DNA of 20,323 bases from an uncultured Mycoplasmatota bacterium (GCA_948472605.1 CAOKUH010000011.1:1-20323); one strand, 5' to 3'. Positions 8,242-16,835 are shown, counted from the stretch's first letter. The notes: generated from the letters alone by a model not told the origin. Numbers and translations are program-made.

Positions 8242-9072
8242 TTATTTTAATTCTTTTTTCTTAAATATTATTATACCAAATCCTGTTATTATTAGGGAAG
8301 TACTTATTGAATATAATATGACTAAATTTTTATTAGGTATTTTATCACTTACAATTCTAATACTTTCTGATTGTGGTACGATATCTAATATGGTATTACA
8401 TATTTGCTTTTTAGTAGCACTTGGATATTTAGGATTTTTTTCTTTAATATATTCAATATTTCCTCCTGTATCCGTAATTTGGGCGCTTGTTATATATTCA
8501 GGCGTTTCTAGAATATTCATAAGTATTAATGTTGTAAAATAACTTCCAAAAGCAATTAAAATACATAAAACATTAATTAACATACCATTTGTACAAACCA
8601 TAGCTATAAATGTATAAATAGATGCATTAGCAATTATTATAAGTTGGGTCATAATTATGCTATATATAAAGTTATTAAGTGATAATATATTGAAGCCAAA
8701 CAAAGGAATTCCAACAATAGTTATTAATATTACAAAGATTATTTCAAAAAATAAACTAACAATAATAATCGTCATTAAATTAGCTAAATATATATTTATT
8801 CTTTTATGACCAATTATTATTTTATTTTTTAATGTTCCATCAAAATATTCTGTGCTTAAAAATACTCCTGTAAAAATAGATATTAAGATACCTATAAATA
8901 CTAATAAGAAATTATATAATGAATCATATTGAACTGGGCTAGAAGCATATTTTGAATCGAGATATTGATTTATAATCATGAATATTGTTACTAAAATAAT
9001 AGCAAATGATAAAATTTTAAATAACTTAGCTTTTTTGACTCTTGTTAAATTAGCATTTAATAAATTAATCAC
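8242..9072 (-). CDS. ABC transporter permease (ABC-2 type)
   Basis: This 276-aa protein has about six membrane segments, one near the N-terminus (25-40) and one at the very C-terminus before KKKELK. I chose the GTG at 9070-9072. It has GGAGGT 7 nt upstream and overlaps the stop of the ATPase gene by 8 nt, which indicates translational coupling. An upstream TTG at 9085-9087 would overlap the ribosome binding site. A large extracytoplasmic loop (about 190-240) separates the last two segments. It pairs with the ATPase just upstream; the pair resembles bacitracin- or lantibiotic-type (BcrAB-like) exporters. Confidence 0.85.
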   Translation of the reverse strand: MINLLNANLTRVKKAKLFKILSFAIILVTIFMIINQYLDSKYASSPVQYDSLYNFLLVFIGILISIFTGVFLSTEYFDGTLKNKIIIGHKRINIYLANLMTIIIVSLFFEIIFVILITIVGIPLFGFNILSLNNFIYSIIMTQLIIIANASIYTFIAMVCTNGMLINVLCILIAFGSYFTTLILMNILETPEYITSAQITDTGGNIEYIKEKNPKYPSATKKQICNTILDIVPQSESIRIVSDKIPNKNLVILYSISTSLIITGFGIIIFKKKELK

Positions 9073-9979
9073 AATTTTTACCTCCAATCAAATTTAGATA
9101 ATAGTTTTCTAGCGTTTCTTCTATTTCCTGAATTTTATCAGCTACTAAGTTTTTCTTGGATAACTCGCTTATAAATTTGGCTAAATTATGTTTTCCATAA
9201 ATATTTATAGTTTTATCATCTATTACTTCATAAGTTATTTTATTATTTTCAAAATATTTGACAAATTCTTTTATATTACTTGTAGTTAATATAATTTTAT
9301 GTTCCAATTTTTTATGCAAATCTGCACTTGATATTTCTTTTATAATACTCCCATTGTCTAGAAAACCATACCATGTAGCTATTTTTGATAATTCATCTAA
9401 ATAGTGACTTGATATTAAAATAGTTATTCTTTTTTCTTTATTTAATTTTAATATTAATTCTCTTATTTCAATAATTCCTTGAGGATCAAGGCCATTTATT
9501 GGTTCATCTAAAATTAAGAAATCAGGATTATTTGTAAGAGCAATCGCAATTCCTAATCTTTGTTTCATACCTAGAGAAAAATTCTTTACTTTTTTCTTTC
9601 CTGTTTTTTCAAGTCCTACTAATTTTAATAGTTCTTCTACATCGTCAAATGAGGGTATTCCTCCTAGTTTTGCTTGTTCTAATAAGTTATCATAGGCAGT
9701 CATTTCTCCATAAATTGCTGGTGTTTCAATAATTGCTCCCATTCTTTTTCTAATACTTAAAATATTTTTACTATTATTGTTTACTCCATAAATTTTATAA
9801 TTACCACTTGTTGGATTTTGCAAACCACAAATAATTCTAATAAGTGTGGTTTTGCCTGCCCCATTTTTACCAACAAGTCCATAAATAGATCCAGCTTCAA
9901 TATGGATATTAGCATTATTTAATGCTGTAAAATCTTTATATTTTTTTTCTAAATTATTAGTTTCTAAAACTATTTCCAT
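9065..9979 (-). CDS. ABC transporter ATP-binding protein (BcrA-like)
   Basis: The 304-aa ATPase has Walker A GKNGAGKTT (37-45), the signature FSLGMKQR (134-141), Walker B FLILDEP (154-160) and the switch His in SSH (192). The C-terminal extension of about 80 residues is usual for BcrA/drug-exporter ATPases. It starts with ATG after AAAGGAG at 6-nt spacing. It is the first gene after the regulator, and four TTAAGA direct repeats lie just upstream. Together with the permease it should export or detoxify a membrane- or wall-active compound; the substrate cannot be read from sequence. Confidence 0.92.
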   Translation of the reverse strand: MEIVLETNNLEKKYKDFTALNNANIHIEAGSIYGLVGKNGAGKTTLIRIICGLQNPTSGNYKIYGVNNNSKNILSIRKRMGAIIETPAIYGEMTAYDNLLEQAKLGGIPSFDDVEELLKLVGLEKTGKKKVKNFSLGMKQRLGIAIALTNNPDFLILDEPINGLDPQGIIEIRELILKLNKEKRITILISSHYLDELSKIATWYGFLDNGSIIKEISSADLHKKLEHKIILTTSNIKEFVKYFENNKITYEVIDDKTINIYGKHNLAKFISELSKKNLVADKIQEIEETLENYYLNLIGGKNCD

Positions 9980-10000
9980 CTTAATCTCCTTTCACTATTC

Positions 10001-10057
10001 ATTTTAGAATATAAGTGTTAAGAAAATGGTTAAGAAATTGTTAAGATTTTGTTAAGA
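10001..10057 (-). promoter_or_regulatory. probable response-regulator binding repeats and promoter of the ABC operon
   Basis: Four GTTAAGA heptamers occur on the plus strand at 10017, 10029, 10040 and 10051 (spacing 12, 11, 11 bp), all in the 79-nt gap before the ABC genes. Direct repeats one helical turn apart are the usual sites of OmpR-family regulators. A TATATT (10008-10013) lies just downstream on the minus strand as a possible -10, with one repeat overlapping the -35 position. Confidence 0.65.
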
Positions 10058-10058
10058 T

Positions 10059-10715
10059 TTAGTCTTTTATTTTAAACCCAATTCCCCATATTGATTCAAT
10101 ATATTCATTATTTGTATAAGTTTTAATCTTTTTTCTTATATTACTTATATGTACTTTTAAAGAAAATTCACTACAATCTAATGTATCTTCACTTATCAAG
10201 TCTAATAACTTATTTTTAGAAATAACTTGATTATTATTTAAAAGTAATTGCTTTAAGATTGCATACTCTGTTTTAGTTAAATTTACTTTTTTTTGACAAA
10301 CAAGCAATGTATGACTATCATCTAATAATTCTAATTCTTTATATTTTAATAATTGCTTAGAATTAGTTTTTAGTCTTAATTGTACTTCTATTCTTGCTAG
10401 CAGTTCTTTATTTCTAAAGGGTTTAGTAATATAATCTCTTGCACCAGATAATAAGCAATTTACTTTATCATCACAAGATACTTTAGCAGATAATACAATA
10501 ATGGGTATATCATTTACTCTTTTTATTATTTCTTCACCACTTGTTCCTGGTAACATTAAATCAAGTAATATTAAATCAAAATTGTTTTTTTCGAGCAAAA
10601 GTAAGGCTTCACTTCCCGAATAAGCATTATAAGTTATATAATTTTCTTGTTTTAATAATTCATCTAAACTATTATGAATACTTAAATCATCTTCAACAAT
10701 TAAAATTTTGTTCAA
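10059..10715 (-). CDS. OmpR-family response regulator
   Basis: This is a 218-aa two-domain regulator. The receiver domain has the acidic pair D9-D10, phospho-acceptor D52 and the conserved Lys in ITKPF. A winged-helix DNA-binding domain (about 125-218) ends with the typical IRKKI...IWGIGFKI segment. The start is a TTG (10713-10715); no in-frame ATG is placed near enough, and the ribosome binding site (GAGATG) is only moderate. It lies 17 nt after tag, so transcription may continue from the repair genes. Its likely target is the repeat array just past its own stop, which would control the ABC, kinase and vanZ genes. Confidence 0.9.
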   Translation of the reverse strand: MNKILIVEDDLSIHNSLDELLKQENYITYNAYSGSEALLLLEKNNFDLILLDLMLPGTSGEEIIKRVNDIPIIVLSAKVSCDDKVNCLLSGARDYITKPFRNKELLARIEVQLRLKTNSKQLLKYKELELLDDSHTLLVCQKKVNLTKTEYAILKQLLLNNNQVISKNKLLDLISEDTLDCSEFSLKVHISNIRKKIKTYTNNEYIESIWGIGFKIKD

Positions 10716-10732
10716 ATTATTTCATCTCATTT

Positions 10733-11275
10733 CTAATTATCAGAATTTAAAAAACATTCTATATCATGGGAATTTATAATTCCAATTGCTTGTAAGTAAG
10801 AATAAATAATAGTTGAACCAACAAATTTCATTCCTCTTTTAATTAAATCTTTAGAAATATTGTCTGATAAATCATTAGTTACTTTATCTCTTTCATAAAT
10901 TATTTGATTATTAGTAAATTGGGTTAAATATTTATAAAAACTTCCAAACTCTTTTTGAATATTTTGGAATATTTTAGCATTATTGATACTAGCATTTATT
11001 TTTAATTTATTTCTGATAATTTTTTCATTAGATAGTAATTCATTTATTTTTTGAGCATTGTAATTAGTAATTTTAGCAATATCAAAATTATCATAAGATT
11101 TTTTAAAGTCTTCCCGTTTGTTTAAAACACATTCCCATGATAATCCAGCTTGAAATGATTCTAATATTAACATTTCAAATAAATATAAGTCATCAAAATT
11201 AGGGACGCCCCATTCTTTATCATGATATTCAATATATATTGGATTTTTTTCATTACACCATTTACATCTTTTCAT
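10733..11275 (-). CDS. tag: DNA-3-methyladenine glycosylase I
   Basis: The 180-aa enzyme excises 3-methyladenine from alkylated DNA as the first step of base-excision repair. The zinc ligands of the Tag family are present: Cys4, His18 and the C-terminal H-D-I-E-C motif. The active-site segment LILESFQAGLSW holds the catalytic Glu. Length and order match Tag throughout. The start ATG has an AGGAGAAG site. It is separated by about 30 nt from the exonuclease gene upstream and likely shares its transcript. Confidence 0.94.
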   Translation of the reverse strand: MKRCKWCNEKNPIYIEYHDKEWGVPNFDDLYLFEMLILESFQAGLSWECVLNKREDFKKSYDNFDIAKITNYNAQKINELLSNEKIIRNKLKINASINNAKIFQNIQKEFGSFYKYLTQFTNNQIIYERDKVTNDLSDNISKDLIKRGMKFVGSTIIYSYLQAIGIINSHDIECFLNSDN

Positions 11276-11305
11276 ATAATCTTCTCCTAAGCAAAATTAA
11301 AAATA

Positions 11306-11896
11306 CTATAATTTTGTACTTAAATATTTATTAGTCAATATTTCACATAATTTTATATATACTTGATTTGTTAATACACAATCATTTAATGCTCGATGTT
11401 CATTTCTACTTTTTAAATTAAAGTATTTAATTAAATCATCTAATTTATGATGTCTTAAATAAGGGAGTACTTGTCTAGAAAGTCTTAGGGTATCAATATA
11501 ATCGTTAGTTAAATATTCTCCTAAGTTTTTTTTCATACTATCATAAATGAAGTTAATATCAAAATTAACATTATGCCCAATAATTATATCATTACCTACA
11601 AAGTTTTTAAAACTTTGTAAGACATCTATTAAATCTTCTCCTTTTTTTACAACCATTTCATTAGTTATAGCAGTTAAATTAGTGGTAAATCTTCCTATTT
11701 CATTATTTACTTTTATTAGTTTGGAAAATTTTGCCTCTTCTTTATTATCGCGAATTTTAATAGCACTAATTTCTAATATTTCTCCATAATAAGTATCTAA
11801 ACTAGTAGTTTCAATATCTACAGCAGTATAATTGTTTACTTTTTTTAATAAACTTTTTCCTTTATGTGGTCTACTATTTTTGTTATATATTATCAT
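11306..11896 (-). CDS. DnaQ-like 3'-5' exonuclease (DEDDh)
   Basis: The 196-aa protein carries the DEDDh exonuclease motifs. Exo I is DIET (D27, E29), Exo II is HNVNFD (D113) and Exo III is H167-x4-D172. The rest of the fold matches epsilon-subunit or PolC-type exonuclease domains. It stands alone, without a polymerase, so it may act in proofreading in trans or in repair and RNA turnover. Its ATG overlaps the end of rarA by 14 nt, with AAGAGGT inside rarA, so the two are translationally linked. The N-terminal 20 residues are basic and precede the domain. Confidence 0.88.
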   Translation of the reverse strand: MIIYNKNSRPHKGKSLLKKVNNYTAVDIETTSLDTYYGEILEISAIKIRDNKEEAKFSKLIKVNNEIGRFTTNLTAITNEMVVKKGEDLIDVLQSFKNFVGNDIIIGHNVNFDINFIYDSMKKNLGEYLTNDYIDTLRLSRQVLPYLRHHKLDDLIKYFNLKSRNEHRALNDCVLTNQVYIKLCEILTNKYLSTKL

Positions 11897-13226
11897 TTTC
11901 TACCTCTTTATTATGTTCTTTTTTCCAGTTTTTTATATATTCTAATCGTTCTTTAAACCTACGTTCATTTCCTTCAGTTGTAGGATTATAGTAAATTCTA
12001 TTCTTTAATGTCTCTGGTAAACATTGCATATTGGTTAATTTATTTGCGTTATCATGAGCATATTGGTATCCTACTCCGTAATTTAAATCTTTCATAAGCT
12101 TTGTTACACCATTTCTAATTACTAATGGAACAGGTTCAGTTAGCATTTTTAGGGCATCTTTTTTGGCTAATTCATAGGCTTTGTAACAAGCATTAGATTT
12201 TGGGGCTAGTGCCATATAAATTACAGCTTCAGTTAGATGGACATTACATTCTGGTACTCCAATAAAATGACATGCATGATAAACATTTATAGCGACATTT
12301 AAAGCATTTGTATCAGCAAGCCCAATATCTTCTGAGGCAAACCTTGTAATTCTTCTAGCAATATATAACGGATCTTCTCCTGCTTCTAACATGCGAGAAA
12401 GCCAGTATACTGAAGCATCAGGGTCACTATTACGCATTGATTTATGAAGGGCTGAGATAATATTATAATGTTCTTCACCATTTTTATCATATAATAATGT
12501 TTTTTTAGTTAAACACTCTTCTAGCAAATCTTTAGATATATTAATATTTCCCAATTCATCGATTTCTCCATTTATAACAATCATATCTAAAGTAGTTAAA
12601 GCATTTCTAGCGTCTCCATTGGCAAAATTGGCAATTATTTTTAGTTGTTCATCTAAAATATTGACATGATTAGTAGCAAAACCTCTAGAATCTTTTATGG
12701 CTCTTTTTAAAAGAATCATAATATCATCGCTAGATAATTCTTTTAAAACAAAAACTCGACATCTTGATAGTAAGGCGTTATTTACTTCAAAAGAAGGATT
12801 TTCTGTTGTTGCTCCAATTAAAATAATAGAACCTTTTTCAACAAATGGTAAGAAGGCATCTTGTTGGGCTTTGTTAAAACGATGAATTTCATCAACAAAC
12901 ACAATCGTTTTTATTCCCATTTTTTTATTCTTTTCAGCATCTTCCATTACTTTTTTAATAGTATTTATTCCAGAAGTTACAGCAGAAAATGTTATGAATT
13001 GAGATTTAGTATGGTTAGCAATAATTCGGGCAAGGGTCGTTTTACCTACTCCTGGTGGTCCCCAAAAAATCATTGAGGGAACATTATCTGTCTCAATAAT
13101 TTTTTTTAGTATTTTACCTTCTCCAATTAAATGCGATTGACCAACAAATTCTTCTAAACTATTAGGACGCATGCGAGATGCAAGGGGTTCACTTTCTTTT
13201 AATTCAAATAATGATGCTTGTTCCAA
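11883..13226 (-). CDS. rarA: replication-associated recombination protein A (RarA/MgsA)
   Basis: This 447-aa AAA+ ATPase is related to clamp loaders and acts at stalled replication forks. Walker A is GPPGVGKT (56-63) and Walker B IVFVDEIHR (108-116). The sensor segment GATTENPSFEVN is followed by SRCRVF. The C-terminal half has the tetramerisation and MgsA-type region (MALAPKSNACYKAY, GVGYQYAHD). I chose the TTG at 13224-13226, with GAGGTG 7 nt upstream. An earlier frame start would add 22 residues unlike the family and would lie within the promoter transcript leader. Confidence 0.93.
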   Translation of the reverse strand: MEQASLFELKESEPLASRMRPNSLEEFVGQSHLIGEGKILKKIIETDNVPSMIFWGPPGVGKTTLARIIANHTKSQFITFSAVTSGINTIKKVMEDAEKNKKMGIKTIVFVDEIHRFNKAQQDAFLPFVEKGSIILIGATTENPSFEVNNALLSRCRVFVLKELSSDDIMILLKRAIKDSRGFATNHVNILDEQLKIIANFANGDARNALTTLDMIVINGEIDELGNINISKDLLEECLTKKTLLYDKNGEEHYNIISALHKSMRNSDPDASVYWLSRMLEAGEDPLYIARRITRFASEDIGLADTNALNVAINVYHACHFIGVPECNVHLTEAVIYMALAPKSNACYKAYELAKKDALKMLTEPVPLVIRNGVTKLMKDLNYGVGYQYAHDNANKLTNMQCLPETLKNRIYYNPTTEGNERRFKERLEYIKNWKKEHNKEVENDNI

Positions 13227-13262
13227 ATAATAACACCTCGTACATTTCTTTTTAATATTGAT

Positions 13263-13292
13263 ATTATATAACAAACAAATGTATGAGGTCAA
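13263..13292 (-). promoter_or_regulatory. sigma-A promoter of rarA
   Basis: On the minus strand, TTGACC (13287-13292) and TATAAT (13263-13268) are separated by 18 bp. The -10 lies about 37 nt upstream of the rarA TTG start. It probably drives rarA, the exonuclease gene and tag. Confidence 0.75.
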
Positions 13293-13307
13293 TGATTTTT
13301 ATGAGCC

Positions 13308-13334
13308 TAAAAAAAGTAAATCGTTTGATTTACT
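13308..13334 (-). terminator. terminator after the unknown 157-aa gene
   Basis: The perfect 8-bp stem AGTAAATC/GATTTACT (13315-13334, 4-nt loop) is followed on the minus strand by a T run. It lies just past the stop of the preceding gene and before the rarA promoter, so it separates the two transcripts. Confidence 0.8.
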
Positions 13335-13337
13335 AAA

Positions 13338-13811
13338 CTATATTGATTTTTTGTTTTCTAAAGATGCAACATATATATCCAATGTATTGTTATATCTTTC
13401 GATTTGTTCTTGAAAATTCTTTCCTCGGCAAAGAAAGTTTATATCGATCTTACTGCCTATATTATTTGTAGCAACTACCCCATCCATTTTCATTCCATAG
13501 CCACCTCTTATAGAAAAATATCTTGAAACACCCATATTTTCATCTTCCATAAAATTTGCAACTAAATCATTTAATAATTGATTAACAAGTAAGTCAATAT
13601 GGTCAGTTGTTATACCTGTATTAAGATGTTTAGAAAAATTTCTACAAGGAACTTGGATATCAAAAGTAATCATTTTTTCATCATCTATTTTAGCAGAATT
13701 AATTGCTATTTCACCAGTTACTTGTTCTTCATCTTTTAATATTTGAGTAATATATTCACATAATAGTTTTGATCTTAATGGTGCAAGTTGTAATGCCTCT
13801 TCTTTTTTCAT
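13338..13811 (-). CDS. conserved-looking protein of unknown function, 157 aa
   Basis: I do not recognise the family. The ATG at 13809-13811 has AGAGGG 8 nt upstream; an extension to 13847 has no site. The product is soluble, with an N-terminal helical segment (about 5-25). Alternating beta strands follow (TGEIAINSA, MITFDIQVPC), then a Gly-rich patch SIRGGYGMKMDGV around residue 105. It has two Cys residues that could be metal-binding or incidental. It has its own terminator and lies immediately next to the damaged gene pair. Confidence 0.7.
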   Translation of the reverse strand: MKKEEALQLAPLRSKLLCEYITQILKDEEQVTGEIAINSAKIDDEKMITFDIQVPCRNFSKHLNTGITTDHIDLLVNQLLNDLVANFMEDENMGVSRYFSIRGGYGMKMDGVVATNNIGSKIDINFLCRGKNFQEQIERYNNTLDIYVASLENKKSI

Positions 13812-13851
13812 TCTTTTAGCCCTCTTTCTAAAATTATTATACAACAAAAAG

Positions 13852-14123
13852 CTATATTAAAAGAGTTTTTTTACTCTTATTTTTAAAAGGATGTTTTATT
13901 TTAAATATTATAATTGCTTTTAGAATTTTTAGCGAAACATTATATATATTTAATGCTTCATTAGAAGTAACGTTTAGTTTTTCTATAAATTCAGCAATTA
14001 TTTATCTTTATTTTTATAACTAAGAAAAAAATTATTCTCTAGTATATTATTAATTTTTAAACATACACTATTAGAATAATTTAACTCTTTTTCTAACGTT
14101 TTTATAAATGTTCTCTTATTCAT
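13852..14123 (-). pseudogene. frameshifted small gene (about 88 codons intact)
   Basis: An ATG at 14121-14123 overlaps the stop of the truncated regulator gene by 8 nt and opens MNKRTFIKTLEKELNYSNS. The frame stops at 13998-14000 after KNKDK. Continuing in the next frame restores a coherent protein, IIAEFIEKLNVTSNEA and onward, to a TAG at 13852. Restoring one A in the A-run near 14001-14004 gives an uninterrupted DKIIAE reading. The combined sequence looks like a small helical protein common downstream of XRE-type membrane regulators; the family is from memory. It is therefore a one-base-deletion pseudogene, or a sequencing error in a homopolymer. Confidence 0.6.
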
Positions 14124-14929
14124 TTATTTCTCCATACATTTTACCTTTAGAATCTAGTTGTATTTCATAACCATATTGAAATATATAGGCAATGCTGAAT
14201 AAAAATAGTATCTCAATTAAACTAACCCATTCAAATCCTACATCTAAATCCATTTTTAATATTATTTCAAATATTACACCAACAAAACTAGGAAGAATAG
14301 TGAGCACAATCATTAAATAAGCCATTCTTTTTACAAAACTAACATTCTCTAGGGTGAATGGTGTGTCTCCTTTGTTAATGTTATTAAATAATTTTTCTAA
14401 ATATCTCAATATAATAATGACAATAATTAAGCTTATTAATAAAAATAAAAAGCCTGCTTCAATATAACCGAAGACAATTAATTTAGAGTTATTATTAAAA
14501 AGCTCATTTATTTTAGGTGTATTATAATTATTTATAGTATCTACTATAACTTCATCCTTTACTTTTAAAATTACTCTATCATCTTTTTCCATTATGGATA
14601 TGACATCATTGCTATTTATTATTATCTCATTATCTCTAATTTCAACTTTATTATAAAAAGTCCCTAATATAATCATTGAAGCTATGACAATAGGTATGGA
14701 AAACATCACGATAACTCGACATACTTTTGCTAAGATAGCTATAGATTTACTTAAAAATTTCATTTTATTTTGTTGTTCTTTTTTTAATTTTACTATACTC
14801 ATTTTTATTTCTTCATCTAATGAATCAATATCAATAATATTATCATTTACTAAGTCATTAATATGGCAATGAAATATTTTACATAGTTCTAATATATTAT
14901 TCATTTCAGGATAGGCATCTCCTGTTTCC
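14116..14929 (-). pseudogene. 5'-truncated XRE-type regulator with membrane domain
   Basis: The frame begins abruptly at ETGDAYPEMNNILELCKIF. This is the last part of the XRE helix-turn-helix domain seen in proteins of the form ...SxWE-TG-x-YPEM. The first 25-30 residues of the HTH are missing, and upstream codons belong to the recombinase gene. After the HTH remnant and a linker there are four hydrophobic segments (about 45-65, 130-155, 178-200 and 210-230 of the remnant). The only available start is a TTG without a ribosome binding site. It was evidently cut by insertion of the mobile element. Its other half should be at the element's far end, outside the window. Confidence 0.75.
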
Positions 14930-16597
14930 TTGTTCAAATGACACACTATCAATACTATTGTTATTTTGAGAGATTATGGCTTTATAATCTCCACCAATTT
15001 TTAAAATAAATCTAATCACATTAGGGTAGTCATTTCCATTCTCATCTTTTTCGCCTATTATGATTTTTTCAACTAAATTTTCAAATGCAACCTCATCAAA
15101 TTCTTTTAATGATTTCTCACTTTCAAACACAACTTCTTCTATCTCTTTTAGTCTTTTAGAAATTTCTTTGTTATTGTTGCTTACTAATTCTAATTGATAG
15201 ATTTCATCACTAAGACTTTTTATCTTACTATTGATTTCTTTTTCCTTTTCTACATAAGCATTTTTATTATCATAGTCATCTAGTTTCATATCAATTAAAT
15301 TTGATAATCTCTTTTCAAGATTTATTTTGTCTTTTACAAGTTTATCAATTCTAGTTTTACTATCATCACTTTCTAAAGTTTCACGAATGGCATTTAATAA
15401 CTTATCCTTTGTCTTATGTTTTTTCTCTACAATAGAGTTATAAATTTGTACAAATAAATCTTTTAATATATCTTCTCTAAAAGTTATAGAGTGTTCACAA
15501 TTACTTTTCTTAACAACTTTATGATAACAAGCCCAATAAACTTTTTGGCTACCATCACTATATTTTCCACTAACTCTACGAGCATAATTTGTTCCACATA
15601 GTCCACATTCAATTTTAGAACTAAAAGCATATTTACTTGTAAATTTACTTAAATGACTTTTACCATCTGGAATTATCTTTTTACTTCTTTTAGATAATAT
15701 CTCTTGGCATTTATTCCAAACCTCTCTTGATATGATAGGTATATGATGATCTTTAACATAATATTTTTCACGTTCGCCATAATTTCTTGTTTTTTTATGA
15801 GTGATTGGACTTAATACATAATACTTTTGACATAATAAATCGCCAACATATTTCTCATTAGAAATCATTTCTCTGACACCTTGTTGTGTGAAATTTTTAC
15901 CTGTATAAGATTTGTAACCTAGTTCATTTAATTTATTGGAAATTGTTCTTGTTCCTATTCCATCGGCATACCAATTAAAAATCATTCTAACAACACTCGC
16001 TTGTTCTTCGTACACTTCCAAAGTTTTAAGTTCTTTGTTCCACTTATAGCCGTAACACTCGGCTTTTCCTACAAATTCGCCACGTTTCATCATTGCTCTA
16101 ATTCCCATTTTTACATTTTGAGAAGTCGATTCACTCTCGGCTTGAGCAAAAGCACTAAAGAGTGTTAGAAACATTTCGCTTTCTAGTTCTAGTGTGTGGA
16201 TATTTTCTTTTTCAAAATAGACATCAACTTTATGTTCTCTTAAATTTCTAACATACTTTAATGTATCAATCGTATTTCTTGCAAATCTTGATATTGATTT
16301 TGCTATGATAATATCTATCTTACCATTTAAAGCATCGTTAATCATTCTTTGAAATTCAGTACGTTTTTTAACTTGTGTTCCACTAATTCCCTCATCTGCA
16401 TATATTCCTGCAAATTCCCAATTAGGATTAGATTTTATTTGTGTAGAATAGTGTTCTATCTGTGACTCGTAACTTGTTAATTGTTCTTCACTATCAGTTG
16501 AAACTCTAGCATAAGCACATACTTTCTTTAATTTATTTTCAGTATTGATATTTTCGGTTATGAGATTATTACTTTTAATAACCTCAACCTGTGTCAT
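14906..16597 (-). CDS. large serine recombinase (integrase of the mobile element)
   Basis: This is a 563-aa serine site-specific recombinase of the TndX/TnpX type. The resolvase domain holds catalytic S33 (YARVSTD) and the conserved ISRFAR segment. A recombinase domain (about 180-300) follows, then a zinc ribbon (C331, C334, C357, C367), a coiled coil (about 395-490) and a C-terminal tail. It integrates and excises circular DNA between short att sites. Its last codons (GNRRCLS) are read from DNA past the likely crossover, so they come from the host gene. The ATG has GAGAGG 6 nt upstream. It is the last gene of the minus-strand unit starting at 17625. Confidence 0.93.
   Translation of the reverse strand: MTQVEVIKSNNLITENINTENKLKKVCAYARVSTDSEEQLTSYESQIEHYSTQIKSNPNWEFAGIYADEGISGTQVKKRTEFQRMINDALNGKIDIIIAKSISRFARNTIDTLKYVRNLREHKVDVYFEKENIHTLELESEMFLTLFSAFAQAESESTSQNVKMGIRAMMKRGEFVGKAECYGYKWNKELKTLEVYEEQASVVRMIFNWYADGIGTRTISNKLNELGYKSYTGKNFTQQGVREMISNEKYVGDLLCQKYYVLSPITHKKTRNYGEREKYYVKDHHIPIISREVWNKCQEILSKRSKKIIPDGKSHLSKFTSKYAFSSKIECGLCGTNYARRVSGKYSDGSQKVYWACYHKVVKKSNCEHSITFREDILKDLFVQIYNSIVEKKHKTKDKLLNAIRETLESDDSKTRIDKLVKDKINLEKRLSNLIDMKLDDYDNKNAYVEKEKEINSKIKSLSDEIYQLELVSNNNKEISKRLKEIEEVVFESEKSLKEFDEVAFENLVEKIIIGEKDENGNDYPNVIRFILKIGGDYKAIISQNNNSIDSVSFEQGNRRCLS
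14920..14931. other. probable attachment-site junction of the integrated element
   Basis: On the minus strand, host-like coding sequence (GAA ACA GGA, residues ETG) starts at about 14928. The preceding codon is AAG, where the family has TGG (Trp). The match to an intact XRE gene therefore ends near 14929/14930. Both the recombinase frame and the truncated gene frame cross this point. The exact core cannot be fixed without the other end. Confidence 0.55.
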
Positions 16598-16611
16598 ATT
16601 ACCTCTCTTTC

Positions 16612-16638
16612 TTAATGTTAGACATTAAATAAAATGTC
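16612..16638 (-). promoter_or_regulatory. overlapping inverted repeats before the recombinase start
   Basis: Three related arms lie in a row: TTAATGT (16612-16618), ACATTAA (16622-16628) and AATGTC (16633-16638). The middle arm can pair with either neighbour (7 bp with a 3-nt loop, or GACATT/AATGTC with a 6-nt loop). The set lies about 15 nt upstream of the recombinase start codon. It could be an operator or a switchable RNA hairpin. Confidence 0.45.
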
Positions 16639-16682
16639 CTCTTGTATAATTATATCTTATTTTTTTATATTCCTGTAGCCTT

Positions 16683-16835
16683 TTAGTAAAAGTTTTTAAT
16701 TTTTTCTTTTAATACATAATATTGTTTTTCAGTAATCAATTTTAAATTTAATAACTTACTTATTATTGATAAGTTAATTGTTTCATCTAATATATTTTCA
16801 ATTTCAATTTGCGTTAATTCTTTTATTTCGTTCAA
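16683..16835 (-). CDS. small SHOCT-like protein, 50 aa, TTG start
   Basis: A TTG at 16833-16835 is preceded by an unusual G-only ribosome binding site (AAAGGGGGGG, 6 nt away). The frame ends with TAA at 16683. The peptide is helical and acidic at the front. It ends with ISKLLNLKLITEKQYYVLKEKI, matching the pattern of short C-terminal (SHOCT) oligomerisation motifs (LLxxGxIxxEExxxxK). Such small proteins are often found just upstream of large serine recombinases in Gram-positive elements (recalled, not searched). It sits between the 81-aa gene and the recombinase on the same strand, so it is likely cotranscribed. Confidence 0.6.
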   Translation of the reverse strand: MNEIKELTQIEIENILDETINLSIISKLLNLKLITEKQYYVLKEKIKNFY

